Shown piece after piece: positions 51,961 through 60,577 of a DNA stretch of 64,000 nucleotides. Location of the stretch: the NCBI GenBank assembly GCA_046328125.1, contig JAXLXF010000017.1, positions 87,072-151,071 of the forward strand, read 5' to 3'. How positions within the stretch are numbered: the stretch's first letter is position 1; each line of letters begins with the position of its first letter. The stretch comes from JADZEM01 sp046328125 (lineage in GTDB: Bacteria; Chloroflexota; UBA6077; JACCZL01). Below the pieces are notes generated by a model. It was not told the DNA's origin and did not search any database. It saw nothing but the letters and a program-made list of their open reading frames with translations. The position numbers and the translations under genes are program-made.

Positions 51961-53325
51961 TCAGGCGTGGGTTGCCGCCGGAGCATCCGCCGGCTCGGTC
52001 ACGTCCGCGGCGTGCCCGTTCGGGTCCACGCCCACCGCGCCACGGCCAACCGACAGGTACGTGAACCCGGCCGCCGACATCGCCGACGGGTCGTAGACGT
52101 TCCGGCCGTCCACGAAGATCGGCTTCGCCATCAGCGACTTCAGCCGCCCGAGGTCGAGCTGCTTGAACTCGTTCCACTCGGTCAGCAGCACCAGCGCGTC
52201 GGCGCCCGTGGCCGCCTCGTAGGCGTCCTGCGCCATCGTCACGCCCGGCAGGGTGTCCGACGCCTTCTCCATCGCAGCAGGGTCGTAAGCCGTCACCCTC
52301 GCGCCCTCGCCCTGGAGCAGGTGGATGATCTCGATCGCCACCGCCTCCCGCAGGTCGTCGGTGTTTGGCTTGAACGCCAGGCCCAGGATGCTGATCTTCG
52401 CCTCTTCGAGCTGCCCGAGCGCCGCCCGCAGCTTCAGCACGATGCTGCGCCGAGCGTCCCGGTTGATCTCCAGCACCGCCCGCAACAGCTGCGGGTGGCA
52501 GCCAGAGAGCGCCGCCATGTGCGCCAGCGCCTGGACGTCCTTCGGGAAGCAGGAGCCGCCGAAGCCAGCGCCCGCATCCAGGAACGCCGCCCCGATTCGT
52601 GCGTCGAGGCCCATGCCTCGCGCGACCTGCTTCACGTCGGCGCCCATCTTCTCGCAGATCGAGGCGATCTCGTTGATGAACGAGATCTTCGTCGCCAGGA
52701 AGGCGTTCGAGGCGTACTTCACCATTTCCGCCGTGCGAAGATCGGTGATGACGACCGTCGGGCGCAGCGGGCTGTACAGCTCCGCGACCTTCTCGGCGGC
52801 GGCCGGATCGTCCGCGCCGAGCACCACCCGGTCCGGCCGGTTGAAGTCGGCGACGGCGGCCCCTTCGCGCAGGAACTCCGGATTGGAGACGACCGCCGTC
52901 TTGACGGAGCCGTTCCGGTCCAGCACGCTCTGGACCCAGTCACCCGTCCCGATCGGCATCGTGCTCTTGTTCACCACGATGGCCGGCCCTTGCAGGTGCT
53001 CGGCGATCGAGTGGGCGGCCGACCGCACGTAGGTCATGTCGGCCTCGCCGGCCAGCCCCGGCGGCGTGTTGACCGCGATGAAGACGAACTCCGTGCCTGA
53101 CAGGCCGTCCTGGTAGCTCGTCGTGAACGCCAGGCGCCCCGCCCGCACGTTTCGCTCGACGATCTCCTCGAGGCCCGGCTCGTAGATCGGGATGGCGCCG
53201 TTGCGCAGCATGCCGACCTTCCGCTCGTCCACGTCAATGCATGTAACCCGGTTCCCAAGATCGGCAAAACAGGCTCCGGTCACAAGCCCGACGTAGCCGG
53301 TCCCGACGACGCTGATGGTGGACAC
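51961..53325 (-). CDS. UDP-glucose 6-dehydrogenase
   Basis: The enzyme oxidises UDP-glucose to UDP-glucuronate with two NAD+. The 454 residues show the N-terminal Rossmann motif VVGTGYVGLVTGACFADLG, NTPPG, MVKYASNAFLATKISFINEI, the catalytic Cys259 in GFGGSCFPKD, and the C-terminal GLAFKPNTDDLREA. The start is GTG at 53325. UDP-glucuronate is a precursor of surface polysaccharides, which fits the flippase-like and GT-C genes that precede it on the same strand. UDP-ManNAc dehydrogenases share the fold but usually differ around the Cys motif. Confidence 0.94.
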   Translation of the reverse strand: MSTISVVGTGYVGLVTGACFADLGNRVTCIDVDERKVGMLRNGAIPIYEPGLEEIVERNVRAGRLAFTTSYQDGLSGTEFVFIAVNTPPGLAGEADMTYVRSAAHSIAEHLQGPAIVVNKSTMPIGTGDWVQSVLDRNGSVKTAVVSNPEFLREGAAVADFNRPDRVVLGADDPAAAEKVAELYSPLRPTVVITDLRTAEMVKYASNAFLATKISFINEIASICEKMGADVKQVARGMGLDARIGAAFLDAGAGFGGSCFPKDVQALAHMAALSGCHPQLLRAVLEINRDARRSIVLKLRAALGQLEEAKISILGLAFKPNTDDLREAVAIEIIHLLQGEGARVTAYDPAAMEKASDTLPGVTMAQDAYEAATGADALVLLTEWNEFKQLDLGRLKSLMAKPIFVDGRNVYDPSAMSAAGFTYLSVGRGAVGVDPNGHAADVTEPADAPAATHA

Positions 53326-53438
53326 CCTGAGATCACCTCGCTCTTTCGACTGCGGGAGATGGCGACGTCGTCGTCATGCTCGCCCCGGTCCGCCATGCCA
53401 ACACAGGCTGCCAGACGCGGCCTGTAAGTGTACAAAAC

Positions 53439-54509
53439 CTATCCTGCGTCCGTCCCCGGCTGCACCGACCGCGCCGAGCGGACCGCCGGAGTCGGCGTCT
53501 CTAACGCTTCCGCGTCGAGCGCGCGCCCCTCGACGCGCCCGTGCGCGAGACCTCGAATCGAGAGATCCTCCCTGCTCAACATCAGAAAGCCGACGAACAC
53601 GACCGGCAGCAGGAGCACTGCGTGGGTCAGCAGCGTGTAGGTGACGGCTATCGGCTCGGCCACGCCAAAGGTGGTCTGAAGGAGATCCTTCAACAACACG
53701 TCAAACGTGCCAACGTAGCCCGGCGAGGACGGAAACACCGTCGCGAGATTCGCGACGACCATGCCGGCGACCAGCGCCCAGATGGTGGTGTTCATGCCGA
53801 CGGTCAACATCATGAAGTAGTAGATGCCGAGCTCCGCCACCCAGCACAGGATCGACAGTGAGACGACCCCGAGCAGCGAGCGCGTGTCCTCCAGCGCTCG
53901 TACGCCGTCCACGCACGACGCCACGACTTCGCCCAGCTTGTGGTGGACGCGGGCCGCGATCCGCGTCGCTAGCTCCAGCAGCGCGTCGAGCCACCGGCGG
54001 GGCGTCGCCAGCAACACGAGCAAGCCGACGACCCCGCCCGCCGTGACGGCGATGCAGAAGTACGAGCCGTACTCCACCCAGCCAGAGATCCGATCCCGCT
54101 CGATGGCGTACACGAGCGTCATCAGGCCGCACAGCGCCACCATGTCGAGCACCCGCTCGATCAGGATCGTCGCGAGCGTCGCCGGGATCGGCACCCCGTG
54201 GGAGCGCCGCAGCACGAACGTCCTGACCAGCTCGCCTAACCGGAGCGGCAGCACGTTGTTGACCGTGAATCCGATCAGAATCACGCTGGCGAGACGGCTA
54301 TCGGGCACCTTCGCGAACGGCAGCATCAGCAGCCGCCAGCGGATGCCGCGCAGCCAGATCCCGGCGAAGTAGACCACGATCCCCGGCACGATCCAGAGCG
54401 GCTGCACATCCAGCAGGCTGTCGCGGAGCTTGTCCCACTCCTGATTCCTGAAGAACAGCCACAGCAAGATCAGACTGATGGCGATCCCGACGAGCGACTT
54501 CGCCTTCAG
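53439..54509 (-). CDS. Flippase-like membrane protein (UPF0104/LPG synthase TM-like), paralogue A
   Basis: The 356 residues have about eight membrane helices and the family blocks GIWLRGIRWRLLM, NVLPLRLGELVRTFVLRR, TILIERVLDM and FPSSPGYVGTFDVLL. Members move or modify lipid-linked molecules; the polarity and substrate are unknown. No ATG, GTG or TTG in frame lies before TTG 54467, which would cut into the first helix. CTG at 54509 restores a full helix (KAKSLVGIAISLILLWLFF), overlaps the upstream stop as CTGA and follows GAGG at 7 bases, so I take it as the start. TTG 54467 is the conservative alternative. Confidence 0.85.
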   Translation of the reverse strand: MKAKSLVGIAISLILLWLFFRNQEWDKLRDSLLDVQPLWIVPGIVVYFAGIWLRGIRWRLLMLPFAKVPDSRLASVILIGFTVNNVLPLRLGELVRTFVLRRSHGVPIPATLATILIERVLDMVALCGLMTLVYAIERDRISGWVEYGSYFCIAVTAGGVVGLLVLLATPRRWLDALLELATRIAARVHHKLGEVVASCVDGVRALEDTRSLLGVVSLSILCWVAELGIYYFMMLTVGMNTTIWALVAGMVVANLATVFPSSPGYVGTFDVLLKDLLQTTFGVAEPIAVTYTLLTHAVLLLPVVFVGFLMLSREDLSIRGLAHGRVEGRALDAEALETPTPAVRSARSVQPGTDAG

Positions 54510-55585
54510 GAGCGCACCTCGCCAATCGCCAGCCCGCTCCCGGCGTCGGAGCTGTCCGCGTCATCTCGTGCGCGCGATTCGAGCGCCACGGTTCGGAGCG
54601 ACAGGTGCTCCCGACCGAAGAACGCCAGTCCGATGGCCGTCACGAGCACGTACTGCGTCAGATGCGCCACGATGGCGACCGCCAGCGCCTGCTCACGGGG
54701 CACGCCCCAGACGGCCAGTGCGGAGATCGCGAAGAACTGAAACGTGCCGACGTAGCCCGGCGCGGCCGGAATCATGATGCCCAGGTTCACCACCACCAGC
54801 AACAGCGCGCAGGCCGCCGCCAGTTGAAGCTGGTTGAGCCCCAGGTTGAACGCGCTCGCGATCGTGACGTACGCACCCCACTCGATGGCCCAGACCGCCA
54901 GCGAGAGCAGCGTCGTGGCCGCGACCACCTCCGGCCGCCGCATCGAGCTCAGGCCGCTCAGGAACGCGCCGAACGCGCTCGTGACGAAGTGCCCGATGCG
55001 CGACGGCAAGATCGCCGCCACGCTGCTCACGAGCCGCGCCGAGAGATCCCGCCGCACCAGCACCGCCGCGATGGCGACCGTCACCCCCACGAATCCGACC
55101 GTCGCCAGCCGTTCGATCCAGCTGACGGTGGCGGCCACGTCGGTCTCACTGTCCCAACCGGGCGGCTTCACCAGCGCCGAGAGCAACAGGATCACCGCCA
55201 CCAGCGCCAGCCCGTCGAACACCCGCTCCAGAACGATGCTCGCCAGCACGAACGTCTTGCGCAGCCCGGTCCGACGGCGCAACAGGTACGCCCGCGCGAT
55301 CTCGCCGAGGCGCGCCGGCAGCAGGTTGTTCGTCGCGAACCCGACCATCAGCACCCCGAACAGTGAGCCCAACGAGCCCGGCCGGGCGCCCGCCAGGATC
55401 GCCCGCCAGCGCAGCGTCCTCGCCATGTACCCGACCAGCCAGAGGAGCAGGGCCGGCAGCACCAGCAGGTAGTTCGCCGTTGCGAGAGCGCCGAGCAGCT
55501 CGTCGACGTTCACGCGATAGAAGGCCAGCACGAGGCAGACCAGCGTGATGACGGCGCCGAGGATCTTGCCGGTGTTACCCCGCAT
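54506..55585 (-). CDS. Flippase-like membrane protein (UPF0104/LPG synthase TM-like), paralogue B
   Basis: The 359 residues share the layout of paralogue A: an N-terminal helix (GKILGAVITLVCLVLAFYRV), RTLRWRAILAG, NNLLPARLGEIARAYLLRR, SIVLERVFDGLAL and IPAAPGYVGTFQFFA. ATG 55585 follows GGAG at 8 bases. The gene overlaps paralogue A by 4 bases and follows the GT-C/NHL gene, so all three are probably in one unit. A role in moving lipid-linked sugars made by neighbouring enzymes is an inference. Confidence 0.9.
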   Translation of the reverse strand: MRGNTGKILGAVITLVCLVLAFYRVNVDELLGALATANYLLVLPALLLWLVGYMARTLRWRAILAGARPGSLGSLFGVLMVGFATNNLLPARLGEIARAYLLRRRTGLRKTFVLASIVLERVFDGLALVAVILLLSALVKPPGWDSETDVAATVSWIERLATVGFVGVTVAIAAVLVRRDLSARLVSSVAAILPSRIGHFVTSAFGAFLSGLSSMRRPEVVAATTLLSLAVWAIEWGAYVTIASAFNLGLNQLQLAAACALLLVVVNLGIMIPAAPGYVGTFQFFAISALAVWGVPREQALAVAIVAHLTQYVLVTAIGLAFFGREHLSLRTVALESRARDDADSSDAGSGLAIGEVRS

Positions 55586-55666
55586 CGAGCCTGCTCCGAC
55601 GCGCCGTGCCCGAACCGACGCGCTCACCCGCGCACTTCGTGGTCACCACGCTGATCGCTGCCCCGC

Positions 55667-58600
55667 TCAGGGAGCACCTCCGACCTGCTGCACCAGGATC
55701 GAGCCGCCGCCGCTCTGCGCGGTGTAGACCGCGCCCTCCGGCCCAACCGCGATCCCGGTCGGCATTCCGATCCGGTTCGCGCGGTCGACGGGCTGCACGA
55801 CCGGCGAGATCTGGCCGTTTGGGGAGATCCGTTGGACTTCGCCGCGCTCCGGCATCGTCACGTACAGGCTCCCGTCAGCACCAGCGGCGATGTACGGCTT
55901 GTTGGCGATCCCGTGGCTCTCCCAGCCCTGAATCGGGACTGAGCTCAGCGGGTTGCCGTCCTTGTCGAGCTTCTGGATGCGCCCGTTCCAGGCGTCGGCG
56001 ACCACCAGCGTGTCGCCGTCGAACGCCAGGCCGACCGGCTCGTTGAACTTACCCGGCTCGGAGCCGGCCCCACCCATCGCGCGGACGAACGTGCCGTTTG
56101 CGTCGAACACCTGGATGCGCTTATTGCCCGTGTCCGAGACGTACAGCAGGCCGTCGCGGCCAATCGCGATCGAGCGCGGCCCCCAGAACTTGCCCGGCGC
56201 CCCCTGGAGATCCTTACTGGTATCGGCCATGCTACCCCAGGCAGTCAGGAATTTCCCGTCCGCCGTGAACTTCTCGATGCGATGGTTCCAGGTGTCCGCC
56301 ACGTACACCTCGCCGCTCGGGGCCACGGCGATCCCCCACGGCTCGTTGAACTCACCGTCGCCAGGGCCGCTTCGACCCCAGGTCGCCGCGACCGTCCCGT
56401 CCTGGTTGAACACCGTCACCCGGTTGGCTCGACCTTCCGTCGTGTAGATCCGACCGTCCGGGCCGATTGCCACGCCCTTCGGCTCGAGCAGCTGTGGCTC
56501 GCTGGACTGGGTCACGCCGAACAGGCGGGTGTTCGCGTCGAGCTGTTCGGCCACCGTGTTGCGCGGCGCAGCCGGAGCGGCGGCCGGGGCCGGCCGTGCC
56601 TGGGCCGGCGGCAGCGGCGTCGTGGTGGAGGCCGGGCCGAGCGTCTGCACGTCACGGCGCACGAACATGTAGAACTCGCGCGCCCCGAGCGCGTTCATCG
56701 GCTCGCGATAGAGCAGGAACTTCAGGAACTTCGCCCGCCCGACAGGGTCGGCCAGCGTGGTCAGGATCGAGCCCGGGTTCGTCGCCCACGCCTTGTAGTC
56801 CTCGGGGAACCACCAGTTCAGCTTGTACTTCTGGCCCACGTAATCGCCGAGCTGGTCGCGGATCGGGTCCAGGTTCGGCCCCATCACCAGGATGACCGGA
56901 TAGTCTTTCAGGTTGATGTCCGGGCCGAACGTCTTGCTGTAGTAGCGGCGGTTCTTGTAGTCCCGCAGGTACCACTCGAACGGCCACGACACCGCCTCGT
57001 GCACGATCCGCTGCCCGCCGACGTCCTCGGCGTAGCCGTTGTCCATCAAAATTCTCAGGTCGTCGCGCTGGCCGGTCTGGTAGCCGATCCGCTCGATCTC
57101 GTGCGTCACCCAGACCACGTCCGGGGATGACTGCACGTACACCAGCATCTCGACCGGGATGTCGCCGTGCTCGTACACCACCATCCAGGAGGTGCGGATG
57201 TAGAACGCGCCCAGCACCAGCAGCGACACCGCCACCAGCGGCACGCCGACGCGCACGTGCTTGACGGTCGCCAGGTACACCAGCCCCGCGATGGCCGCCA
57301 TCGTGATCCCGATCAGCGTGTACCGCTCCATCTGCATCGGCTGCGTCTGGACGGCGCTCAACGCCTGCGCCGCGCCCACCGCCAGGAAGGCAACTACGGT
57401 GGTGCACACCGCGAATCCGAGCCCTGCCGCGAGCAGCGCCCGTTTCGAGAACAGGCTGTCCTGGCTCACCCTCTCGGTCCAGTCGCCGATCCAGCGCGCC
57501 GAGAGCAGGACCAACGGCATCGCGATGTGCGGCACCAGCCACGGCATCTTCTCGCCAGCCCAGGAGTAGATGACGAAGTTGCCGAAGAACCACCAGGCCA
57601 GGAACCAGGCAAACACCGACCGCCGGAACCAGGCCGTGGTCGCTGCCGCGACCGAGAAGATGACCGGCAAGAACTCGTACAGGCCCAGCTGGAGTACGTA
57701 GTAGTAGAGCGGCTGGCCGCCCCGCTGCACGTCATGCTGGTCGATCCAGTACTTCAGCGCGCCAATCGAGCCGGAGTAGAGACCGCCCATCGAGCAGTTC
57801 TTCCCCATCAGGCAGTTCCACGGGTCGCCCAGGTTCGTGAAGAACGTGGTGAAGAGCAGCACGTACATCACGACAACGATGCCGATGCACTCGATCCAGG
57901 TTCGGCGCGGGATCGCCGCGAGCGCGTCCCACACCTCCGCCCACTGCGGCATCACCGGCTCGACCAGCGACGTGCGCATCCCGGTGCCAGTACGAGCACC
58001 GTTGGGAGACTGCTCCGACTTCGCGGTCGTCGCGCGGGACGGCAAGAAGCGGTCGAGCAGGTTGAGCGCGAACAGGAAGCCGAAGAAGGTCGTGAAGACG
58101 AACCCGTGGATGTAGGTCGCCTCCTTGTCGGCGAAGGCGCAGATCAGCGAGAAGCTGCCGAACCAGAGGTAGCCGACCTTCCGCGTCCGCATCCAGCCGA
58201 AGATCCCTACCACCATCCCGAGCGTGTAGAACGCCAGGTAGATGTCCTCGCGCATGAACCGCGAGAAGTACAGGAACGACGGCGAGATGGCGAACAGCAC
58301 CGACGCCGCGATGGCGCCGCGCTTCCCCAGCTCGTAGCGCAAGAAGTACGGCAGCAAGACGATCCCCGTGCCGTGCAGGATGGCCGACAGCCGAGCCGTG
58401 ACGTCGCTTGCTCCGAACAGGAAATAGAGCAAGGCCGACATGTGGAACTGGTACGGCCCATGCATCAGCGGATCGTGGACGTACCCGCGCCCGATGTACA
58501 GGTACCAGGAGTAAACGGCGTGCAGACTCTCGTCGTGGTGGAGCGCGCGGTGCCCGACGTCGTAGAAGCGCAGCACCAGCCCGACCAGTGCGATCGCCAC

Positions 58601-58693
58601 AAACGGCAGATACTCGGGCCATCGGATGACACGAGGAACTGGCGTCGGAACAGTCTGAGGGGCGGAGCTCGGGCGCTCGACTACCTGAACCAT
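55667..58693 (-). CDS. GT-C glycosyltransferase (TIGR03663-type) fused to an NHL beta-propeller
   Basis: The 1008 residues open with a TIGR03663/PMT-like membrane part of about 11 helices (to about 560). HHDESLHAVYSWYLYIGRGY lies in the first outer loop and holds the acidic residues expected at a GT-C active site; MHGPYQFHMS and FSRFMREDIYLAFYTLG follow. A globular outer part comes next, then a Pro/Ala linker (about 700) and about six NHL/SMP-type blades (about 737-1008) such as NEPWGIAVAPSGEVYVADTW and WGPRSIAIGRDGLLYVSDTG. ATG 58693 is used. The transferase would take sugar from a lipid carrier; the propeller may bind the acceptor. Confidence 0.9.
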   Translation of the reverse strand: MVQVVERPSSAPQTVPTPVPRVIRWPEYLPFVAIALVGLVLRFYDVGHRALHHDESLHAVYSWYLYIGRGYVHDPLMHGPYQFHMSALLYFLFGASDVTARLSAILHGTGIVLLPYFLRYELGKRGAIAASVLFAISPSFLYFSRFMREDIYLAFYTLGMVVGIFGWMRTRKVGYLWFGSFSLICAFADKEATYIHGFVFTTFFGFLFALNLLDRFLPSRATTAKSEQSPNGARTGTGMRTSLVEPVMPQWAEVWDALAAIPRRTWIECIGIVVVMYVLLFTTFFTNLGDPWNCLMGKNCSMGGLYSGSIGALKYWIDQHDVQRGGQPLYYYVLQLGLYEFLPVIFSVAAATTAWFRRSVFAWFLAWWFFGNFVIYSWAGEKMPWLVPHIAMPLVLLSARWIGDWTERVSQDSLFSKRALLAAGLGFAVCTTVVAFLAVGAAQALSAVQTQPMQMERYTLIGITMAAIAGLVYLATVKHVRVGVPLVAVSLLVLGAFYIRTSWMVVYEHGDIPVEMLVYVQSSPDVVWVTHEIERIGYQTGQRDDLRILMDNGYAEDVGGQRIVHEAVSWPFEWYLRDYKNRRYYSKTFGPDINLKDYPVILVMGPNLDPIRDQLGDYVGQKYKLNWWFPEDYKAWATNPGSILTTLADPVGRAKFLKFLLYREPMNALGAREFYMFVRRDVQTLGPASTTTPLPPAQARPAPAAAPAAPRNTVAEQLDANTRLFGVTQSSEPQLLEPKGVAIGPDGRIYTTEGRANRVTVFNQDGTVAATWGRSGPGDGEFNEPWGIAVAPSGEVYVADTWNHRIEKFTADGKFLTAWGSMADTSKDLQGAPGKFWGPRSIAIGRDGLLYVSDTGNKRIQVFDANGTFVRAMGGAGSEPGKFNEPVGLAFDGDTLVVADAWNGRIQKLDKDGNPLSSVPIQGWESHGIANKPYIAAGADGSLYVTMPERGEVQRISPNGQISPVVQPVDRANRIGMPTGIAVGPEGAVYTAQSGGGSILVQQVGGAP

Positions 58694-58757
58694 CGACGAC
58701 TTCACATGGTGGGAGTCGGCGCGACCAGTCGGCGCGTCCGCCTCGAATAGCACCAGC

Positions 58758-60512
58758 CTAACTGCCTGCCGGCTGGACGACAACTATAGCATAGGGTCTG
58801 AGTGTTACTAGAGTCTCACGATTTAGCGCCCAGCGCCACAATCGGCCCGGCTGGAGCGTCAACGATCCCCAATCCGCGCTGTACCCGACGATGTAGCGAA
58901 TCGTCTTCGTGTCCGGGCTGACGCTCACCGGCGGGTCGGATAGCAGGCGCGGGCCGGCAACGCTGGCCGCCTCCGGGCTGTAGCGCACGGTCGGGATGTC
59001 GCGCAGCGCCCACCCGACGAGCGGACGCAAACCGGGATCGACGGGCAGCGGGCCGTCCGGCATCGCGCGGTACCACGTCAACGCCGTCTCGCGAATATTC
59101 CGCATCTCCGCCGTCGCCACGCTCTGGTCCGCGAGTTGTCCACGGTCGTCGCCACGCGCCTCCAGCGTGCGCCCGGCCCCCGAGATGCTCCCGAAGGCCA
59201 GGAGCACCAGCAGCCAGGTTGCGAAGGCGGCGCTCAGCTCCAGGCCGCGCAGCACGTTGAACGCCAGCAGCGCCACCAGCAGCAGCCCGGCCACCAGCAC
59301 AACGCCGCTCGCGCTCCATGGCGAGAGGTTGTTGCGCAAGCCAGCATTGATCTGGAACGCCGTCGTGATGACCGGGACCAGACCGACCAGCGCGATCACC
59401 GTCGTGCGACTGCTGCCTGCCTGCCGGATCCAGCTCACCAGCGCCAGCAGCCCGAAGCCGGCCAGCAAGCCGGCCGGCAGCATCGGCTGGCTCAGGTAGC
59501 GCGGGTCGGGCATCCGCATCAGGCTCGCGAGCGTCAGCGAGACCAGCAGCCAGGTGCCGAGGAACCGGACGGCACGCGGGTAGCGCGGATACTCGATCAG
59601 TCCGATGAGCGCCAGGATCACCAGGCTGCCGTCGAGCAGCCCGATCAAGAGCGGCGCTGTCAGCCCCGCTCCGCGCGCGATCTCATCCGTCCAGCGGATC
59701 AGCGGGTCGATCAGGCCGACCTGGATGCCACCAGGGCTGGTCAGCAGCCGCGTGTCGAGGATCACCGCGACGCCGACCCCGATTGCAAGTGCCCACCGGC
59801 CGTGCTTCGCGACCGGCTCCCACCACGCCGCTCGCCCGAAGATCTCGCCTTCGGCGATGGCGTACGCCAGGATCAGCGTCGCCAGCCCGAGCGTGAACGA
59901 CGTGTCGATCCCGATCCCGACCAACGCCGCCACCACCGTCGCGACGAGCCAGCCGCGCTCGTGCACGATCCCGAATCGCCAGGAGCTCGCCGCCGTCACG
60001 GCGACGCACAACATCGCCGGCACGGCCGGACTGACGCTTCGGCTCGCCGAAAGGAGGATGGTCGAGGACGCCAGGCAGATTCCCGCCGACAGGCTCCACC
60101 ACCCGCCGAGAACCGGCCGCAACAGGAGCGGCGTGAGCACGAGCAGGACGCCGCACACCGCCGGCGCCAGCCTGGCCTGGAGGTCGCCCGCCGTGAACAG
60201 GGTGAACGTCAGCGAGATCAGGTTGCTGAGGATCGGCGCGCCCTCATAGGTCACGCGGCCGGACTGGAGCAGCGTGTACGCTTCGAGCGCCCGCCGGCCC
60301 TCCTCCAGGTTGAGCGGCGGCGAGCCGAGGAAGAGCAGCCGCGACACGAGTGCCAACGCCGCCAGCAGGCCCCATCCGACCGCCTCTTCGATGCTGACGG
60401 CGTGGGCCGCCAGCCAGTCGAGCAGTGCTTCCACGGGCGACACGGTGACCGGCCCATCCGGGACCGGCTCGGCAGGCAGCACGATCTCGTCTCTCACCAG
60501 CTCTTCACTCAT
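58758..60512 (-). CDS. GT-C-like multi-pass membrane protein
   Basis: The 584 residues have about 11 membrane helices and, in the first outer loop, LEEGRRALEAYTLLQSG, which places acidic residues where PMT-type glycosyltransferases have them. GTWLLVSLTLASLMRMPDPR and a soluble C-terminal part of about 120 residues follow. I cannot name a family. ATG 60512 is used; the bases just upstream are tandem repeats that also contain the stop codon of the DUF2298 gene. It lies between two GT-C-type genes on the same strand, so a part in the same glycan pathway is likely. Confidence 0.8.
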   Translation of the reverse strand: MSEELVRDEIVLPAEPVPDGPVTVSPVEALLDWLAAHAVSIEEAVGWGLLAALALVSRLLFLGSPPLNLEEGRRALEAYTLLQSGRVTYEGAPILSNLISLTFTLFTAGDLQARLAPAVCGVLLVLTPLLLRPVLGGWWSLSAGICLASSTILLSASRSVSPAVPAMLCVAVTAASSWRFGIVHERGWLVATVVAALVGIGIDTSFTLGLATLILAYAIAEGEIFGRAAWWEPVAKHGRWALAIGVGVAVILDTRLLTSPGGIQVGLIDPLIRWTDEIARGAGLTAPLLIGLLDGSLVILALIGLIEYPRYPRAVRFLGTWLLVSLTLASLMRMPDPRYLSQPMLPAGLLAGFGLLALVSWIRQAGSSRTTVIALVGLVPVITTAFQINAGLRNNLSPWSASGVVLVAGLLLVALLAFNVLRGLELSAAFATWLLVLLAFGSISGAGRTLEARGDDRGQLADQSVATAEMRNIRETALTWYRAMPDGPLPVDPGLRPLVGWALRDIPTVRYSPEAASVAGPRLLSDPPVSVSPDTKTIRYIVGYSADWGSLTLQPGRLWRWALNRETLVTLRPYAIVVVQPAGS

Positions 60513-60577
60513 CTGCTCTCGTCTGCTCTCGTCTGCTCGCGTCTTGTCTGCTCGCCTCTCGTCTGCTCGCCTCTCAG
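60513..60577. repeat. Tandem 10/15-bp repeats in the ribosome-binding region
   Basis: Read on the plus strand there are two CTGCTCTCGT units followed by three 15-bp units (CTGCTCGCGTCTTGT, CTGCTCGCCTCTCGT, CTGCTCGCCTCTCAG). On the minus strand each unit gives GAG-rich, Shine-Dalgarno-like sequence. The array fills the whole gap between the DUF2298 gene and the next start codon and includes the DUF2298 stop codon (60574-60576). Confidence 0.8.

Noticed and set aside
60513..60577. CRISPR-like array
   Set aside because: The units are 10-15 bp, directly adjacent and without spacers; no cas gene is in the window.
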